Below, piece by piece: positions 35,506-44,249 of a DNA stretch of 64,000 bases. The first letter of the stretch is position 1. Every line of letters starts with the position of its first letter. Source of the stretch: CAYLXP01 sp964387425 (GTDB lineage Bacteria; Verrucomicrobiota; Kiritimatiellia; UBA8416); assembly GCA_964387425.1 (NCBI GenBank), contig CAYLXP010000002.1:44588-108587 (forward strand), written 5' to 3'. Both the position numbers and the translations under genes were made by a program. Under the pieces are notes generated by a model. That model saw only the letters and a program-made list of their open reading frames with translations, was not told where the DNA came from and did no database searches.

Positions 35506-36531
35506 CTATTTCGTCGTTGGCTGCAACCAGCCAAGCTCGACCAGGAACTTGTCCGTTTCCGCCATGGTTAGTTCGTAGTGTTTTCCGCCGCCCCTACCAT
35601 GATTGAAAAAGCCGTGCCCCTGGCCCTCATAGGTCACGATTCTGCAGGCATTCCCGGCGGCTTGCGAGTCATCTCGATAGAGTTCGGCGCCTTCCAATAG
35701 ACCGTCGGCAGTACCGAAGAACATAATGCACGGGGGTTGTTTCGTGGAAGCATAGGTCAGGGGAGACACCTTCTCCGCGGGTACGCGGGCGCGGCCCTTG
35801 CGTTGCGTAATCCTGTCATTGTAGGCATCCGACATTCGCTTATCCGGCGCCAGGGCCATGGCCGGATTGAACAACACCATCGCGTTCGGTTTCGCACTCA
35901 CATCCACGCTGTCGGTCTCCGCATTGAAGTCATCCATCACCGCAACACACGCTCCAAGGTGCCCTCCTGCCGACCCGCCGCCCGAAGCAATGCGATCGGG
36001 ATCGATACCCAGCTCGGACGCTTGCGACCGCACCCAGCGCATTGCCGACTTCGCATCCTCGATGCAGTCTCCGACCTTCACCGGGTGCCGCGAAGCTACC
36101 CGGTACTCCACGGTGATCGCCACCATGCCACGCGAGGCCAGGTCTTTGCACTGGTGCTCGAATTGGGACGGACTCCCCGACGTCCAGCCACCACCAAAGA
36201 AGAATACAATCGCCGGGGCCTTTGCATCGGCCTTATGCCCGTCAGGTTGGTACACGTAGAGCGGCAACTTCACGTCCCCTACCGTCTTGTAGACGTGCAC
36301 CTCGCCGCCTTCCGGTGCTTTCGCGGACGTTGCCTCCCCACGGTCACGTTTGCCAATGTGCTGCTCCTTGAATTTCGTGGCCTCGGCTTTGGTCAGAACA
36401 CCATCCTTGTTGGTGTCAGCTTCAGGAAAGCGCTTGAGCGCCCACTTCAAACGGTCATTGTCTTCCGACGTCTGGGCGTGCAACGAGAGTGCAAGTGCCA
36501 GCGCCAATGCGATGTACGGTAGTCTTCTCAT
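35506..36531 (-). CDS. Secreted EF-hand + alpha/beta-hydrolase esterase
   Basis: The product, about 341 residues, starts with a signal peptide (MRRLPYIALALALALSLHA) and then a single canonical EF-hand loop, DTNKDGVLTKAE, at residues 39-50. An alpha/beta-hydrolase follows: VFFFGGGWTSG, where Phe replaces the usual His of the HGGGW oxyanion motif, GGGSAGGHLGA with the nucleophile Ser, and GQGHGFFNHGRGG with the catalytic His. PVC genomes encode many such EF-hand-esterase proteins. AAGGAAGAG upstream supports the chosen ATG. It lies between GH95 and the four-helix-bundle gene on the same strand. Deacetylation or deacylation of the local polysaccharide is likely, and calcium may stabilise the protein. 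Confidence 0.85.
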   Translation of the reverse strand: MRRLPYIALALALALSLHAQTSEDNDRLKWALKRFPEADTNKDGVLTKAEATKFKEQHIGKRDRGEATSAKAPEGGEVHVYKTVGDVKLPLYVYQPDGHKADAKAPAIVFFFGGGWTSGSPSQFEHQCKDLASRGMVAITVEYRVASRHPVKVGDCIEDAKSAMRWVRSQASELGIDPDRIASGGGSAGGHLGACVAVMDDFNAETDSVDVSAKPNAMVLFNPAMALAPDKRMSDAYNDRITQRKGRARVPAEKVSPLTYASTKQPPCIMFFGTADGLLEGAELYRDDSQAAGNACRIVTYEGQGHGFFNHGRGGGKHYELTMAETDKFLVELGWLQPTTK

Positions 36532-36572
36532 TTTCTCTTCCTTCTGCCGTGGTGCAGCCCTACTGACGGGTC

Positions 36573-37313
36573 CTATCCACAGTTCACGATGCCGCGACAG
36601 GCGGGGTATTCGCTGCAGCCCCAGAAGGGCTTGTTGTCTTTGCGAGTCTTGCGTAGCCGGGTCGGAGCCCCGCATTTCGGGCACGTTGGGCCTTCTTCCG
36701 CGCGCCCCTCCTGTTGTGCGCGAGCCGCGCTTCGCACGGTACTCAGGCGCTCGCGAAAGCCGCCTTGTTCCACGAACTCCGCTCCGACCTTCTTGATGTA
36801 CTTGTCCATCATATTCAGCGTGCGTGAAATGAGAATCAAGAGCGTGTTCGCCCGCACGGTGTCGTCTTCTGCCGACAGCTCCGGCTCAAACTTCTTGAAC
36901 TGGGCCATAACGTGCAGGCACACGCCGTGGTTGATGTCGTCACCGTATTCTGCTCTGTCCAATCGCACTCCGTAGATGCGTTGCGCTTCGGGGCTCTTCA
37001 TGGGCCACGGCGCTTTCCATTGCATCATCAGGCACTTGTTGTAGTCATCGCGCAACTCGCAGAGACTCGCTCGGGCCACATCCAGCAGTTCCGTGGCGCT
37101 CGAGTAAGATGTCATCAGCCGCTCGGAGCCTTCGGCGAAGTTGCGACGCCCCGAGCGTGCCGCATGCGTCATCTGCGCGAAGGTGCGGCTGCCGGGATCG
37201 TTTCGCCTCGTCAGAAAACGGTTGCAGAAGTGCCCTGTGCCAAGCTCGACGACGTTGGCCAGAATGAAGGCATCCAGAAAACGATAGCCGGCTGATTTTC
37301 TGAAGAGGTCCAC
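36573..37313 (-). CDS. Four-helix-bundle 'suffix' protein with C-terminal topoisomerase-type zinc finger
   Basis: The 246-residue product shares with the 25087-25905 protein the signature RTFAQMTHAARSGRRNFAEGS, FCNRF upstream and VEQGGFRERLSTVRS downstream. Unlike that protein it ends in a four-cysteine zinc-ribbon, CPKCGAPTRLRKTRKDNKPF followed by WGCSEYPACRG, the pattern found in bacterial topoisomerase I tails (C-x2-C...C-x5-C). This suggests nucleic-acid binding. No signal peptide is seen. It interrupts an otherwise all-secreted gene run and is the only clearly cytoplasmic gene in the 25.9-50 kb stretch. Function is unknown; an association with mobile or repeat DNA is a speculation. Confidence 0.8.
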   Translation of the reverse strand: MDLFRKSAGYRFLDAFILANVVELGTGHFCNRFLTRRNDPGSRTFAQMTHAARSGRRNFAEGSERLMTSYSSATELLDVARASLCELRDDYNKCLMMQWKAPWPMKSPEAQRIYGVRLDRAEYGDDINHGVCLHVMAQFKKFEPELSAEDDTVRANTLLILISRTLNMMDKYIKKVGAEFVEQGGFRERLSTVRSAARAQQEGRAEEGPTCPKCGAPTRLRKTRKDNKPFWGCSEYPACRGIVNCG

Positions 37314-37353
37314 GGGGCGTCCTTTCAGGTTTCTCGATTGCAGTCGCGAGCAC

Positions 37354-37377
37354 TCGATAGCTGCCGAAAGCTATCGA
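37354..37377. terminator. Short hairpin between GH78 and four-helix-bundle gene
   Basis: TCGATAGCT and AGCTATCGA form a nine-base stem around the loop GCCGAA. It lies downstream of the GH78 stop on the minus strand, where a terminator or processing site would sit. No T-tract follows, so a terminator role is not certain. Confidence 0.3.
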
Positions 37378-37437
37378 TTCTGGACGGCTGCCGTCGAGTT
37401 GTTTCTAGTGGCTATTCAGTCGATTCGTCCCAGTTCC

Positions 37438-39744
37438 TTACCTGGCACTTGCCTGGAGCGTATATGTTCCGCCTTTTACCCTGAAGCAACGATAGCGGTC
37501 CTCATCTCCTTCAAACGTCGAAACGGTGTTCGGAAGGAACCTCTCCTTGAAGACCTCTACATCGTTGACTCGAACCTGCGTGTATTTCTCAGGCACACAG
37601 ACGACTGCTTCGGATTTCGCAGGAACCGTGAGCTGCATGGTCATGCCGCTATCGGTTCTCTCCGCTTTCACCGCGACTTTGCCTGCGACAGTCTCGTTGC
37701 CCGTCTCGGCGTACTTCAATGTTCCAAGCTGTGGCCGCACACGAAAGGTCTTCCAAGCCGCCTCGATCGGCTCGAGGCCGCACACATACTGTGCTAGGAC
37801 CGTAAGCCCGCCCCCACTCCATGCATGATTATTCGTGCCGTAACCGGATCGATCCGCGCCATCCCCGAAGTTCTCGTAGAGGGTCGTGTACTTCGACTCA
37901 ACCATCTTCCGGTAGCGGTTCTTCATGCGCTCGAGACCGTACTCCGCCTCCCCCATCACGAAGAGCGCTTCTAATACGTATTTCTCCATGTAGGGACTCG
38001 CGAGGAAGGACGTCTTGAAGACCTTCAACAGGGGTGGATACTTGGCCTCGTCAGCCAGCCCACTGACGACCGCCAGCGCCTGTGCGCGGTCGTCATAGCG
38101 TCCTTCGTAGGCCTGCGTGCGATAGCCGCTACCATCCCAGAACACCGTGTTGAAGGCCTGTTTGAAGGCGGACATCCGCTCCTCTGCCCAGGAGACTTCC
38201 TGCTGCTCACCAAGCATGACCGCCATATTCAGGTAGCCCTTGAGAGCCAGGTAGAACCAGCCATTGAAGAGCAGTTGTTTGTCGACCTGTTTGCCCCAAT
38301 CCCCCCAGTACCAATCGCCGTGCCGCTCCACCAGCGTTCCATCGGGCTTCAGCGTCCACACATCCAGGTAGCGCCTGACGCCTTTGAGAACGCTGGCGAT
38401 GGTATCCTTATCGCCCGTATTCTGATAGTAGTTCCAGAAGCCGTAGTAACCAACGCTGGCCAGCATCTGCCCCGGTAGCTCCCTGTCCCAGTTCCCCTCG
38501 GGAATCGGCGAATAGAGTGTGTCGTCTTCACGCTGCCAGTTGATCAGCTCAAGGATGCCCTTCTTGGTGATGGTCGCAGCAGATGGACTCAGAGCATAGA
38601 AAGCCTCCCCGCACTCATTGACCGCATCCCCCCACCACAAGGCGCGCTCGCGGTCGGGGCAATCCATGTACGTGTCACGCATGGTCACATACAGGGTGCG
38701 CACCGCCTTCTTCCAGAGCTCTTCGTAGTACGGATCGCTGCAGCTAAAGTGCCCGGACAGCTCGCAGTCGAAGCCGGTTTCGCGGTAGGTCAGGGAGTGA
38801 ATCTTCACCCCTTTGGGAATTCTGTATTTCACCTCGTGCCCGTTCATCCAGCCAAGGGACTCGTACTGCTGACGCCCTTGCCGGGTCACGTATTCCGCCC
38901 GGACCGGCTCACGCCCCGGCCCGAACATCTCATAGTTGTCCGTAATGATCTCAATTGTCAGCCCTTTCGGTGCTTCGATGTCGAGAATGGGTGAGGCGTG
39001 CAAGTTATAGGGCAAGGTACAGACAACCCACTCACCCGTTCCCTCGGCGGGAATTTCGGTCCGGTTCTCGTATTCACGAATCCCGAAGTCTTTCCATTGG
39101 GGAATGGGACGCAGAACCAGCTTGTTCCACGGAGAGGATTCTGGCGACCCAATGACCTTGGCATTTATGAATCCTCTCAACTTCCCCTTGGGTTGAGTCC
39201 ACAGGAAGTTTCCGTAGTTCGCATCGAAACGGATGTTCGACTCAGGCAGGCGGAAATTCGGATGCGGTCGCCGTGTGTCTTCAAATGCCGGGTCCAGGCG
39301 GGAACGCCAGGACCCGTCACTATACAGCCCAATCGCATCGCACTGGAAGGCGAGTCCCGCAGCACCACTGCTGTTGTGGGAGAACCCGTCCTTCCCAAAG
39401 TACCAGACGAGAACCGCTATGGAATTATTCCCCGGTTTCAGGAAAGGAGCCAGATCGACCTCATCGTAGTAAGTATCCTGCGGTGTGGGGCCCCGCTTCA
39501 GCAGACCTTCATAGACGGCAATCTCGCCATTGATCCACAACCAGTACTTGGAATCGCAGGCGATCTGGGCCACCGCCTTCTCCGGGACCCGGTCCAATCG
39601 GATGTCCTTCCGGAAGTTGAGCCAGGTGTTCGATCTGTTCTGGCAGAGCTTGTCCGTGATCCGCTGCGCTTTCCACTCAACTGCATCTGCAGAGCCGACC
39701 AGACTCTGAGCGATAATCAGTGTGATAACGGGGAGCTTGTTCAT
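37438..39744 (-). CDS. Secreted GH78 alpha-L-rhamnosidase-like protein
   Basis: This 768-residue protein has a signal peptide (MNKLPVITLIIAQSLVGSADA), N-terminal beta-sandwich domains (KYWLWINGEIAVYEG), and the alpha/alpha-barrel of GH78 rhamnosidases. The catalytic-acid region DCPDRERALWWGDAVNECGE matches the DCPxRxE pattern of the family. ENFGDGADRSGYGTNNHAWS and RVRPQLGTLKYAETG close the barrel and the C-terminal beta domain. The family hydrolyses terminal alpha-L-rhamnose from pectin-type or other glycans. It lies 53 bases downstream of the DUF4832 gene. Substrate specificity cannot be deduced. Confidence 0.88.
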   Translation of the reverse strand: MNKLPVITLIIAQSLVGSADAVEWKAQRITDKLCQNRSNTWLNFRKDIRLDRVPEKAVAQIACDSKYWLWINGEIAVYEGLLKRGPTPQDTYYDEVDLAPFLKPGNNSIAVLVWYFGKDGFSHNSSGAAGLAFQCDAIGLYSDGSWRSRLDPAFEDTRRPHPNFRLPESNIRFDANYGNFLWTQPKGKLRGFINAKVIGSPESSPWNKLVLRPIPQWKDFGIREYENRTEIPAEGTGEWVVCTLPYNLHASPILDIEAPKGLTIEIITDNYEMFGPGREPVRAEYVTRQGRQQYESLGWMNGHEVKYRIPKGVKIHSLTYRETGFDCELSGHFSCSDPYYEELWKKAVRTLYVTMRDTYMDCPDRERALWWGDAVNECGEAFYALSPSAATITKKGILELINWQREDDTLYSPIPEGNWDRELPGQMLASVGYYGFWNYYQNTGDKDTIASVLKGVRRYLDVWTLKPDGTLVERHGDWYWGDWGKQVDKQLLFNGWFYLALKGYLNMAVMLGEQQEVSWAEERMSAFKQAFNTVFWDGSGYRTQAYEGRYDDRAQALAVVSGLADEAKYPPLLKVFKTSFLASPYMEKYVLEALFVMGEAEYGLERMKNRYRKMVESKYTTLYENFGDGADRSGYGTNNHAWSGGGLTVLAQYVCGLEPIEAAWKTFRVRPQLGTLKYAETGNETVAGKVAVKAERTDSGMTMQLTVPAKSEAVVCVPEKYTQVRVNDVEVFKERFLPNTVSTFEGDEDRYRCFRVKGGTYTLQASAR

Positions 39745-39797
39745 ATGATATGGACTCCGGTTTGGGATTCAGAAGTTGGGGCCAAAAGGCATTTCAT

Positions 39798-41168
39798 CTA
39801 CAATGACAGATCTACCAAGGTCAGCCAACCGGGAATGTGCTGATCCTGCGTCGTATTCGCGAATCGGAGCGGCACCCCTTGCGGCATCGGATTGGGGATC
39901 CGCATGGCTAACTGGTACTGCCCCGGGGCAACGCCCTCGAGCGCCAACTGCCCCTTCCAGACTCGCACCTCATCACCGGGTAACAGTCCGGTGAGCTTGC
40001 CTTTGCCGGCACAGCTCCTCGCGACGCTATCCTCCGACAGCAGGCCGAACTCAATCGGCCATTCATAGTAGAAAGGAGCCACGCCGCGGTTCTCGATCTC
40101 CACGGCAACATCCAGAAAACCATCGTTCCGCAACCACGTGACTTGTCGCACGTGGAACTCGTACCCCATCCGTGCGACTTCCCGAAGGGCTGTGTCTTTG
40201 CGCTCCCGGTCCATCGGGTAACGCTTCGAGAAGAGTCCCGTGTCCATCAGCCAGCTCACATGCATCCGTTCCACGCAGTCGACGAACCCCTGGTCCCGGG
40301 AATGGCGATTGTCCGTGAAGCTCCGCCTCCACAACTCGGGGCGGATCTCGCCTCCGATCGGGTAGCGCTTCCACTTCTCCGTTGCACCGGCGGCCTTCAT
40401 GGAGGTTTCGAAGAACCAGGAGTCCTTCTTCTTTCCCGTATCGAGGGTCGCCCAGCAGAACGAATCATCGTGATACCCAAAGGGCCGCTCATGGTTCTCG
40501 GCATGCCAATACGTCTTCGGACCAGCGGGATAGCGCAGCAGGATCGGAGTGGTGGAGAACGTTCGAGCATACGCATCCATCACCTCACGCTGCACCTGCT
40601 TTGACGCCCATAGATCCTCCCGTGGGTAGTTGTGCCACTCGCCCCATTTTCCCAGTAACCCCGCGGTGATAAACGCAACGCGCGGATCCCCGTCATACTT
40701 GGAGCCCATCGCGCTGATGAACGCAGCCAGCGCCTCTCTAAGCGCCCTATTCCCGTAGTCCGGTGTGCGGTTGGTCTTCCCGTCGTCTTCGTCGATCCAT
40801 GTAGTGACTTCGACCCCGGCATCGACCAGGAATGAGGGTACCGCAAGCGGCTTCCCCGGATACTCGCAGTAGACTCGAAAGACAAGCTGGTTCCCGCGAT
40901 TGTTAGCTTCCACAAGGGTTCTCTCAATCGCCCCCCAGTCGAACTCACCGGGGCCCTTCATGACATCCTTCAGGGGGAAATACCGGAACTCCATGCTGTG
41001 CGGAAAGCGTTCCTTCCCGTACGCCGAGACGTAAGGCACCAACCCTTTCAACGGGTTGTCAATCGGGGCGGGAGCATAGTCGAGTGTTCGCGTCATGCGG
41101 TCTTCTGCACCGACAGACGAAGCCAGAAGCATCAGAACAACACCCAGGGCCCGGCAGAACTGAATCAC
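39798..41168 (-). CDS. Secreted DUF4832 (GH-A clan-like) protein
   Basis: The protein contains the DUF4832 pattern: DNPLKGLVPYVSAYGKERFP near the start, ITAGLLGKWGEWHNYPRED in the middle, and a C-terminal beta-sandwich (VAVEIENRGVAPFYYEWPIE...GVPLRFANTTQDQHIPGW). The WGEW Glu could be catalytic by analogy with clan GH-A barrels, but no activity is established for this domain to my knowledge. The likely start is a GTG at 41168 that begins a signal peptide (VIQFCRALGVVLMLLASSVG); the frame is open upstream to 41306, but that stretch lies in a repeat element. It sits between GH78 and a sulfatase. Confidence 0.65.
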   Translation of the reverse strand: MIQFCRALGVVLMLLASSVGAEDRMTRTLDYAPAPIDNPLKGLVPYVSAYGKERFPHSMEFRYFPLKDVMKGPGEFDWGAIERTLVEANNRGNQLVFRVYCEYPGKPLAVPSFLVDAGVEVTTWIDEDDGKTNRTPDYGNRALREALAAFISAMGSKYDGDPRVAFITAGLLGKWGEWHNYPREDLWASKQVQREVMDAYARTFSTTPILLRYPAGPKTYWHAENHERPFGYHDDSFCWATLDTGKKKDSWFFETSMKAAGATEKWKRYPIGGEIRPELWRRSFTDNRHSRDQGFVDCVERMHVSWLMDTGLFSKRYPMDRERKDTALREVARMGYEFHVRQVTWLRNDGFLDVAVEIENRGVAPFYYEWPIEFGLLSEDSVARSCAGKGKLTGLLPGDEVRVWKGQLALEGVAPGQYQLAMRIPNPMPQGVPLRFANTTQDQHIPGWLTLVDLSL

Positions 41169-41219
41169 GGATGCGAATTTGTGGCCGGGAATAGCGCGAT
41201 TGGACGGGGTGCCGAGGTT

Positions 41220-41362
41220 AGTAGCCCCAGGTCGTCCCGATCTGGGGGCGAGCAAAGCAAGAGTGCGGAATGGGAATGTCTCGACGTTTCGGCTGGCTAT
41301 TCTCAACTCACACGCTTCCTTTGCTCTGCGCTGCGCTGGCCCCGGGACGGGGCCGCGCTACT
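41220..41362. repeat. Palindromic intergenic repeat with AGTAGC/GCTACT ends, CCCGG core
   Basis: AGTAGCCCCAGGTCGTCCCG opens the element and GGGACGGGGCCGCGCTACT closes it. The terminal 40 bases are imperfect inverted repeats that also include GAGCAAAGC near the left end and GCTTTGCTC-like CCTTTGCTC near the right. It lies between a sulfatase stop and the DUF4832 start. The ends match those of the REPIN-like elements at 46333, 50448 and 53813. Confidence 0.75.
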
Positions 41363-41378
41363 TAAGACCGATCCTCCG

Positions 41379-42833
41379 CTACAGGTCCCGCCGAGGACTC
41401 CCCTTCTCTTTCTCGAAAAGCCGCTCCAGCTCACTGAACTTCTCGGGATACTCCGAAGCCACATTGGTTCGCTCTCCCGGATCATTGTGAAGGTCGAACA
41501 GGTATTTGGTCTTCTTATGCACAACGTATTTCCAGCGGTCGGTAATCAAGGCGTTGGCAATGACAATGTAGTCGTGCTTCTTCTGCCGCTCTCCTAACAG
41601 TGCGGGCAAGAAGCTGATGCCATCCTTGCCATTCGGAACCGACTGTCCCACAAGCTCCGCAAAGGTGGGTAGATAGTCATACACGGCAGTCAGGTGAGGC
41701 GTGGTTGTGTTAGGAGCAATCTTGCCCGGCCACCTGGCAATTAGCGGAGTCCGGATGCCTCCCTGCCAGTTGCTCCACTTGGTGCCGGCCAAGTCCATGG
41801 ATCCCCTGAAGACGTCCAGTTCACCATGATACTCCCGCTTACGGGCCGGTCCCTTGGGCACGAAGTAGTAGACCTCATGCCCGTTATCAGAGGTGAACAG
41901 AACGAGCGTCTTCTCATCCAAGTCCAGCTCCTCGAGCTTGGACATAATCAGCCCCACATGGTCATCGAGCATCTTGACCATCGAAGCGTATTCCTCCTCA
42001 ACATCGCTCAACTCAGGGTGGTCCACGAAGTCAGGATGCACTTCAGGGATGTCAACCGGACCGTGAGGAATCTGGGTGGAGTGGTAGATGAAGAAGGGAC
42101 TATCATGGTTCTCCTCGATGAACTTGAGGATGTGTTCAATGAACACGTTCTGGGAGTATGTCTCCTTACCCGTGCGGTCTCTGCGGATCTTCGTCTGCTC
42201 CGGACCGTAAGACTCCTTCGTCTTGCCGGCATTGTGGTGCGTATTCCCGGGCAGCGGCAGCTTCTCTCCGTCGAGCCACAAGTAGGTCGGGTAGAACCCG
42301 TGAGCCCGGGCATGATCCATGTAGCCGAGGTAGTGATCCCAGCCGTGCCGTTTCAGCCGGGCGTGCGTCGTCAGGAACCCCCAATCCAATTTGCCGAACT
42401 GGGCCGTCTTGTAACCGGCCTTCTGAAACAGCTGCGGCAGGAAGATCTCGTTAGGCTTAGCAGGAATGGCTTTCGCCAACGATTTGTCTATCTCCTCTTG
42501 CCCGATCGTCCCTGCATCCAATCTCGGAATCAGGCCGCCCCTGGTGATGGCCCATGCTCCCTTGTGGGCATCATGCAACCCTGTCAGCAGACTGGCCCTC
42601 GCCGGTGCACAGTACATGCAACCATGGGCGTTACTGAACCGCATCCCTTCTGAGGCTAACTTGTCGATATGAGGCGTCTTGATAAGCTTCTGCCCATAAC
42701 ACCCAAGCAACCCGGCGCCCAAGTCGTCGGCGTAGATGAGGATGACATTCGGTTTGGCTCCCGCCTCACTGATGAGCAGCAACAGTGGAAGCAACAGAAC
42801 CGGGAGTAGATTGCGACAGAGAGACAGCTTCAT
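41379..42833 (-). CDS. Secreted S1 sulfatase, CxPAR type
   Basis: This 484-residue sulfatase has a long hydrophobic signal peptide (MKLSLCRNLLPVLLLPLLLLISEAGA), then PNVILIYADDLGAGLLGCYG. The active-site motif is CAPARASLLTG with Cys75, which keeps the Cys and Arg but has Ala instead of Ser/Thr at the third variable place. AQFGKLDWGF and LFTSDNGHEV contribute other ligand positions. The C-terminal part (YIVIANALITDRWKYVVHKK...LFDLHNDPGERTNVA) is standard for S1 enzymes. GGAG lies eight bases before the chosen ATG. GH27 lies 22 bases upstream, so the two are probably co-transcribed. Substrate unknown. Confidence 0.92.
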   Translation of the reverse strand: MKLSLCRNLLPVLLLPLLLLISEAGAKPNVILIYADDLGAGLLGCYGQKLIKTPHIDKLASEGMRFSNAHGCMYCAPARASLLTGLHDAHKGAWAITRGGLIPRLDAGTIGQEEIDKSLAKAIPAKPNEIFLPQLFQKAGYKTAQFGKLDWGFLTTHARLKRHGWDHYLGYMDHARAHGFYPTYLWLDGEKLPLPGNTHHNAGKTKESYGPEQTKIRRDRTGKETYSQNVFIEHILKFIEENHDSPFFIYHSTQIPHGPVDIPEVHPDFVDHPELSDVEEEYASMVKMLDDHVGLIMSKLEELDLDEKTLVLFTSDNGHEVYYFVPKGPARKREYHGELDVFRGSMDLAGTKWSNWQGGIRTPLIARWPGKIAPNTTTPHLTAVYDYLPTFAELVGQSVPNGKDGISFLPALLGERQKKHDYIVIANALITDRWKYVVHKKTKYLFDLHNDPGERTNVASEYPEKFSELERLFEKEKGSPRRDL

Positions 42834-42855
42834 TCCATTCACTCCTTAACGTCTA

Positions 42856-44217
42856 TCACTTGGCCTTGTAACGAATGAAGAGGCATCCGCGTGGCTCAAA
42901 CTCAACCCTGCGGTTCTTGAACGGCTTGTCACCCCATACATCGTAGATGTCATACTTCGTGTTCGGATCGAGTCCAAGACTCTTGGCCGATACGAAAGCA
43001 GCCTTCTTTTCGCCACTACGATTGAACACCGCCGCCCAGCCACTCGCCTTAGCCGTGCCACGTTCTTCCGTGATCCAGGTCTGGATGTACTTCTTGTTGG
43101 TGACAAGATGCCCCATCACGCCATTCTGGTTGCAGGCAATCATCTCCTTGTTGGTGAGCAGGCGCAGTGATTCCTTGTCGAGCGTCGGCAACACACCGCC
43201 CATCATCAATGGCGAGGCGCTCATGGCGCGCATCGTAATGAAGGTCTCCTTTTGCGGTACCGTGAAGTGGTCATAGCGATGCGTCCCCTCGCCCGCCATC
43301 TTGCGCGTCGTCCCCTCCGGAATCATAACCTGCAGCTCACCAAACGGGATCATGTCCATATCAAACCAGAAACCATGGCGCACGGGAACGTACTGCCAGG
43401 TGAGCCAGGAGTCGAAGCACTCATCGATGTCGTGCTGCGTATCCCAAACGTCGGAAGTCACGCGCAGCATGTCGGACTTCTCGTAGAGACCGATCTCGCT
43501 GCCCAACACCCGACCGCCGGGCGACAGACTCAACGTCATCGGGCGTCCGCACTTTTCGATCGCCTTCTGCACGGCGGCAATTTCGTCGGGATAAGTCACG
43601 ATGTCGTCGGCCTTGATGAAGTCGATGCCGAAGTCTGCCAGGAGCTGAATCCAGCCGTCGTAGTACGCCTGCGCGCCGGGCTTGGACATGTCGATGCCGT
43701 AGGTGTGCTGGTTCCACGGGCAGACGCTGTTGGTGTTGGCGATGTCGCGCGCCGTGTACTTAGTCCCCCTGACCGGCGTATCCAGCTCAACCGCTTTACG
43801 CGGCATGCCCCGCAGGAAATGGACGCCGAACTTCACGTCATGCTTGTGGCACTCGTCGGCGATAGGCTTCAGCCCATTCGGGAAGTAGCATCTCGACGGA
43901 ATGAAGTAGCCGTGCTCGTTGATGCGCACGTCGTAGCCCTTATTCGTGGTTGGGAAGATCGTGCCCGGCTCGAACTCGTATTCAATGTACCAGCCGCCAT
44001 CGATCACGAAGTAGTCGTAGCCGAGCGGCCGGAACACCTCGACGAAGGTCTTGAGATTGTCGAAGCACGCCTGTTCGTGACAGTAGGTGCCATAGCAATC
44101 GTAGCTATTCCACCCCATCGGCGGCGTTGGCGCCAGCGGCTGCTGTGATTGATCTCCGAGGGCCGGCGCCCCCATGGCGGCGAGGGCGAGTACGAGTGCA
44201 GCAACGTTAGTCTTCAT
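42856..44217 (-). CDS. Secreted GH27 alpha-galactosidase-type enzyme
   Basis: GH27 is a retaining clan GH-D family. After the signal peptide (MKTNVAALVLALAAMGAPALG) come the hallmark LAPTPPMGWNSYDCYG, GYDYFVIDGGW, the nucleophile Asp204 in GIDFIKADD and the acid/base Asp256 in RVTSDVWDTQ. A C-terminal beta-sandwich follows (WAAVFNRSGEKKAAFV). The ribosome site AGGAG lies seven bases before the ATG and 32 bases after the GH127 stop. The family includes alpha-galactosidases, isomaltodextranases and beta-L-arabinopyranosidases, so specificity is open. Length is normal for a single-domain member. Confidence 0.9.
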   Translation of the reverse strand: MKTNVAALVLALAAMGAPALGDQSQQPLAPTPPMGWNSYDCYGTYCHEQACFDNLKTFVEVFRPLGYDYFVIDGGWYIEYEFEPGTIFPTTNKGYDVRINEHGYFIPSRCYFPNGLKPIADECHKHDVKFGVHFLRGMPRKAVELDTPVRGTKYTARDIANTNSVCPWNQHTYGIDMSKPGAQAYYDGWIQLLADFGIDFIKADDIVTYPDEIAAVQKAIEKCGRPMTLSLSPGGRVLGSEIGLYEKSDMLRVTSDVWDTQHDIDECFDSWLTWQYVPVRHGFWFDMDMIPFGELQVMIPEGTTRKMAGEGTHRYDHFTVPQKETFITMRAMSASPLMMGGVLPTLDKESLRLLTNKEMIACNQNGVMGHLVTNKKYIQTWITEERGTAKASGWAAVFNRSGEKKAAFVSAKSLGLDPNTKYDIYDVWGDKPFKNRRVEFEPRGCLFIRYKAK

Positions 44218-44249
44218 GTCCAGTCTCCTAGTCTGTGGATTCGTTCTAT

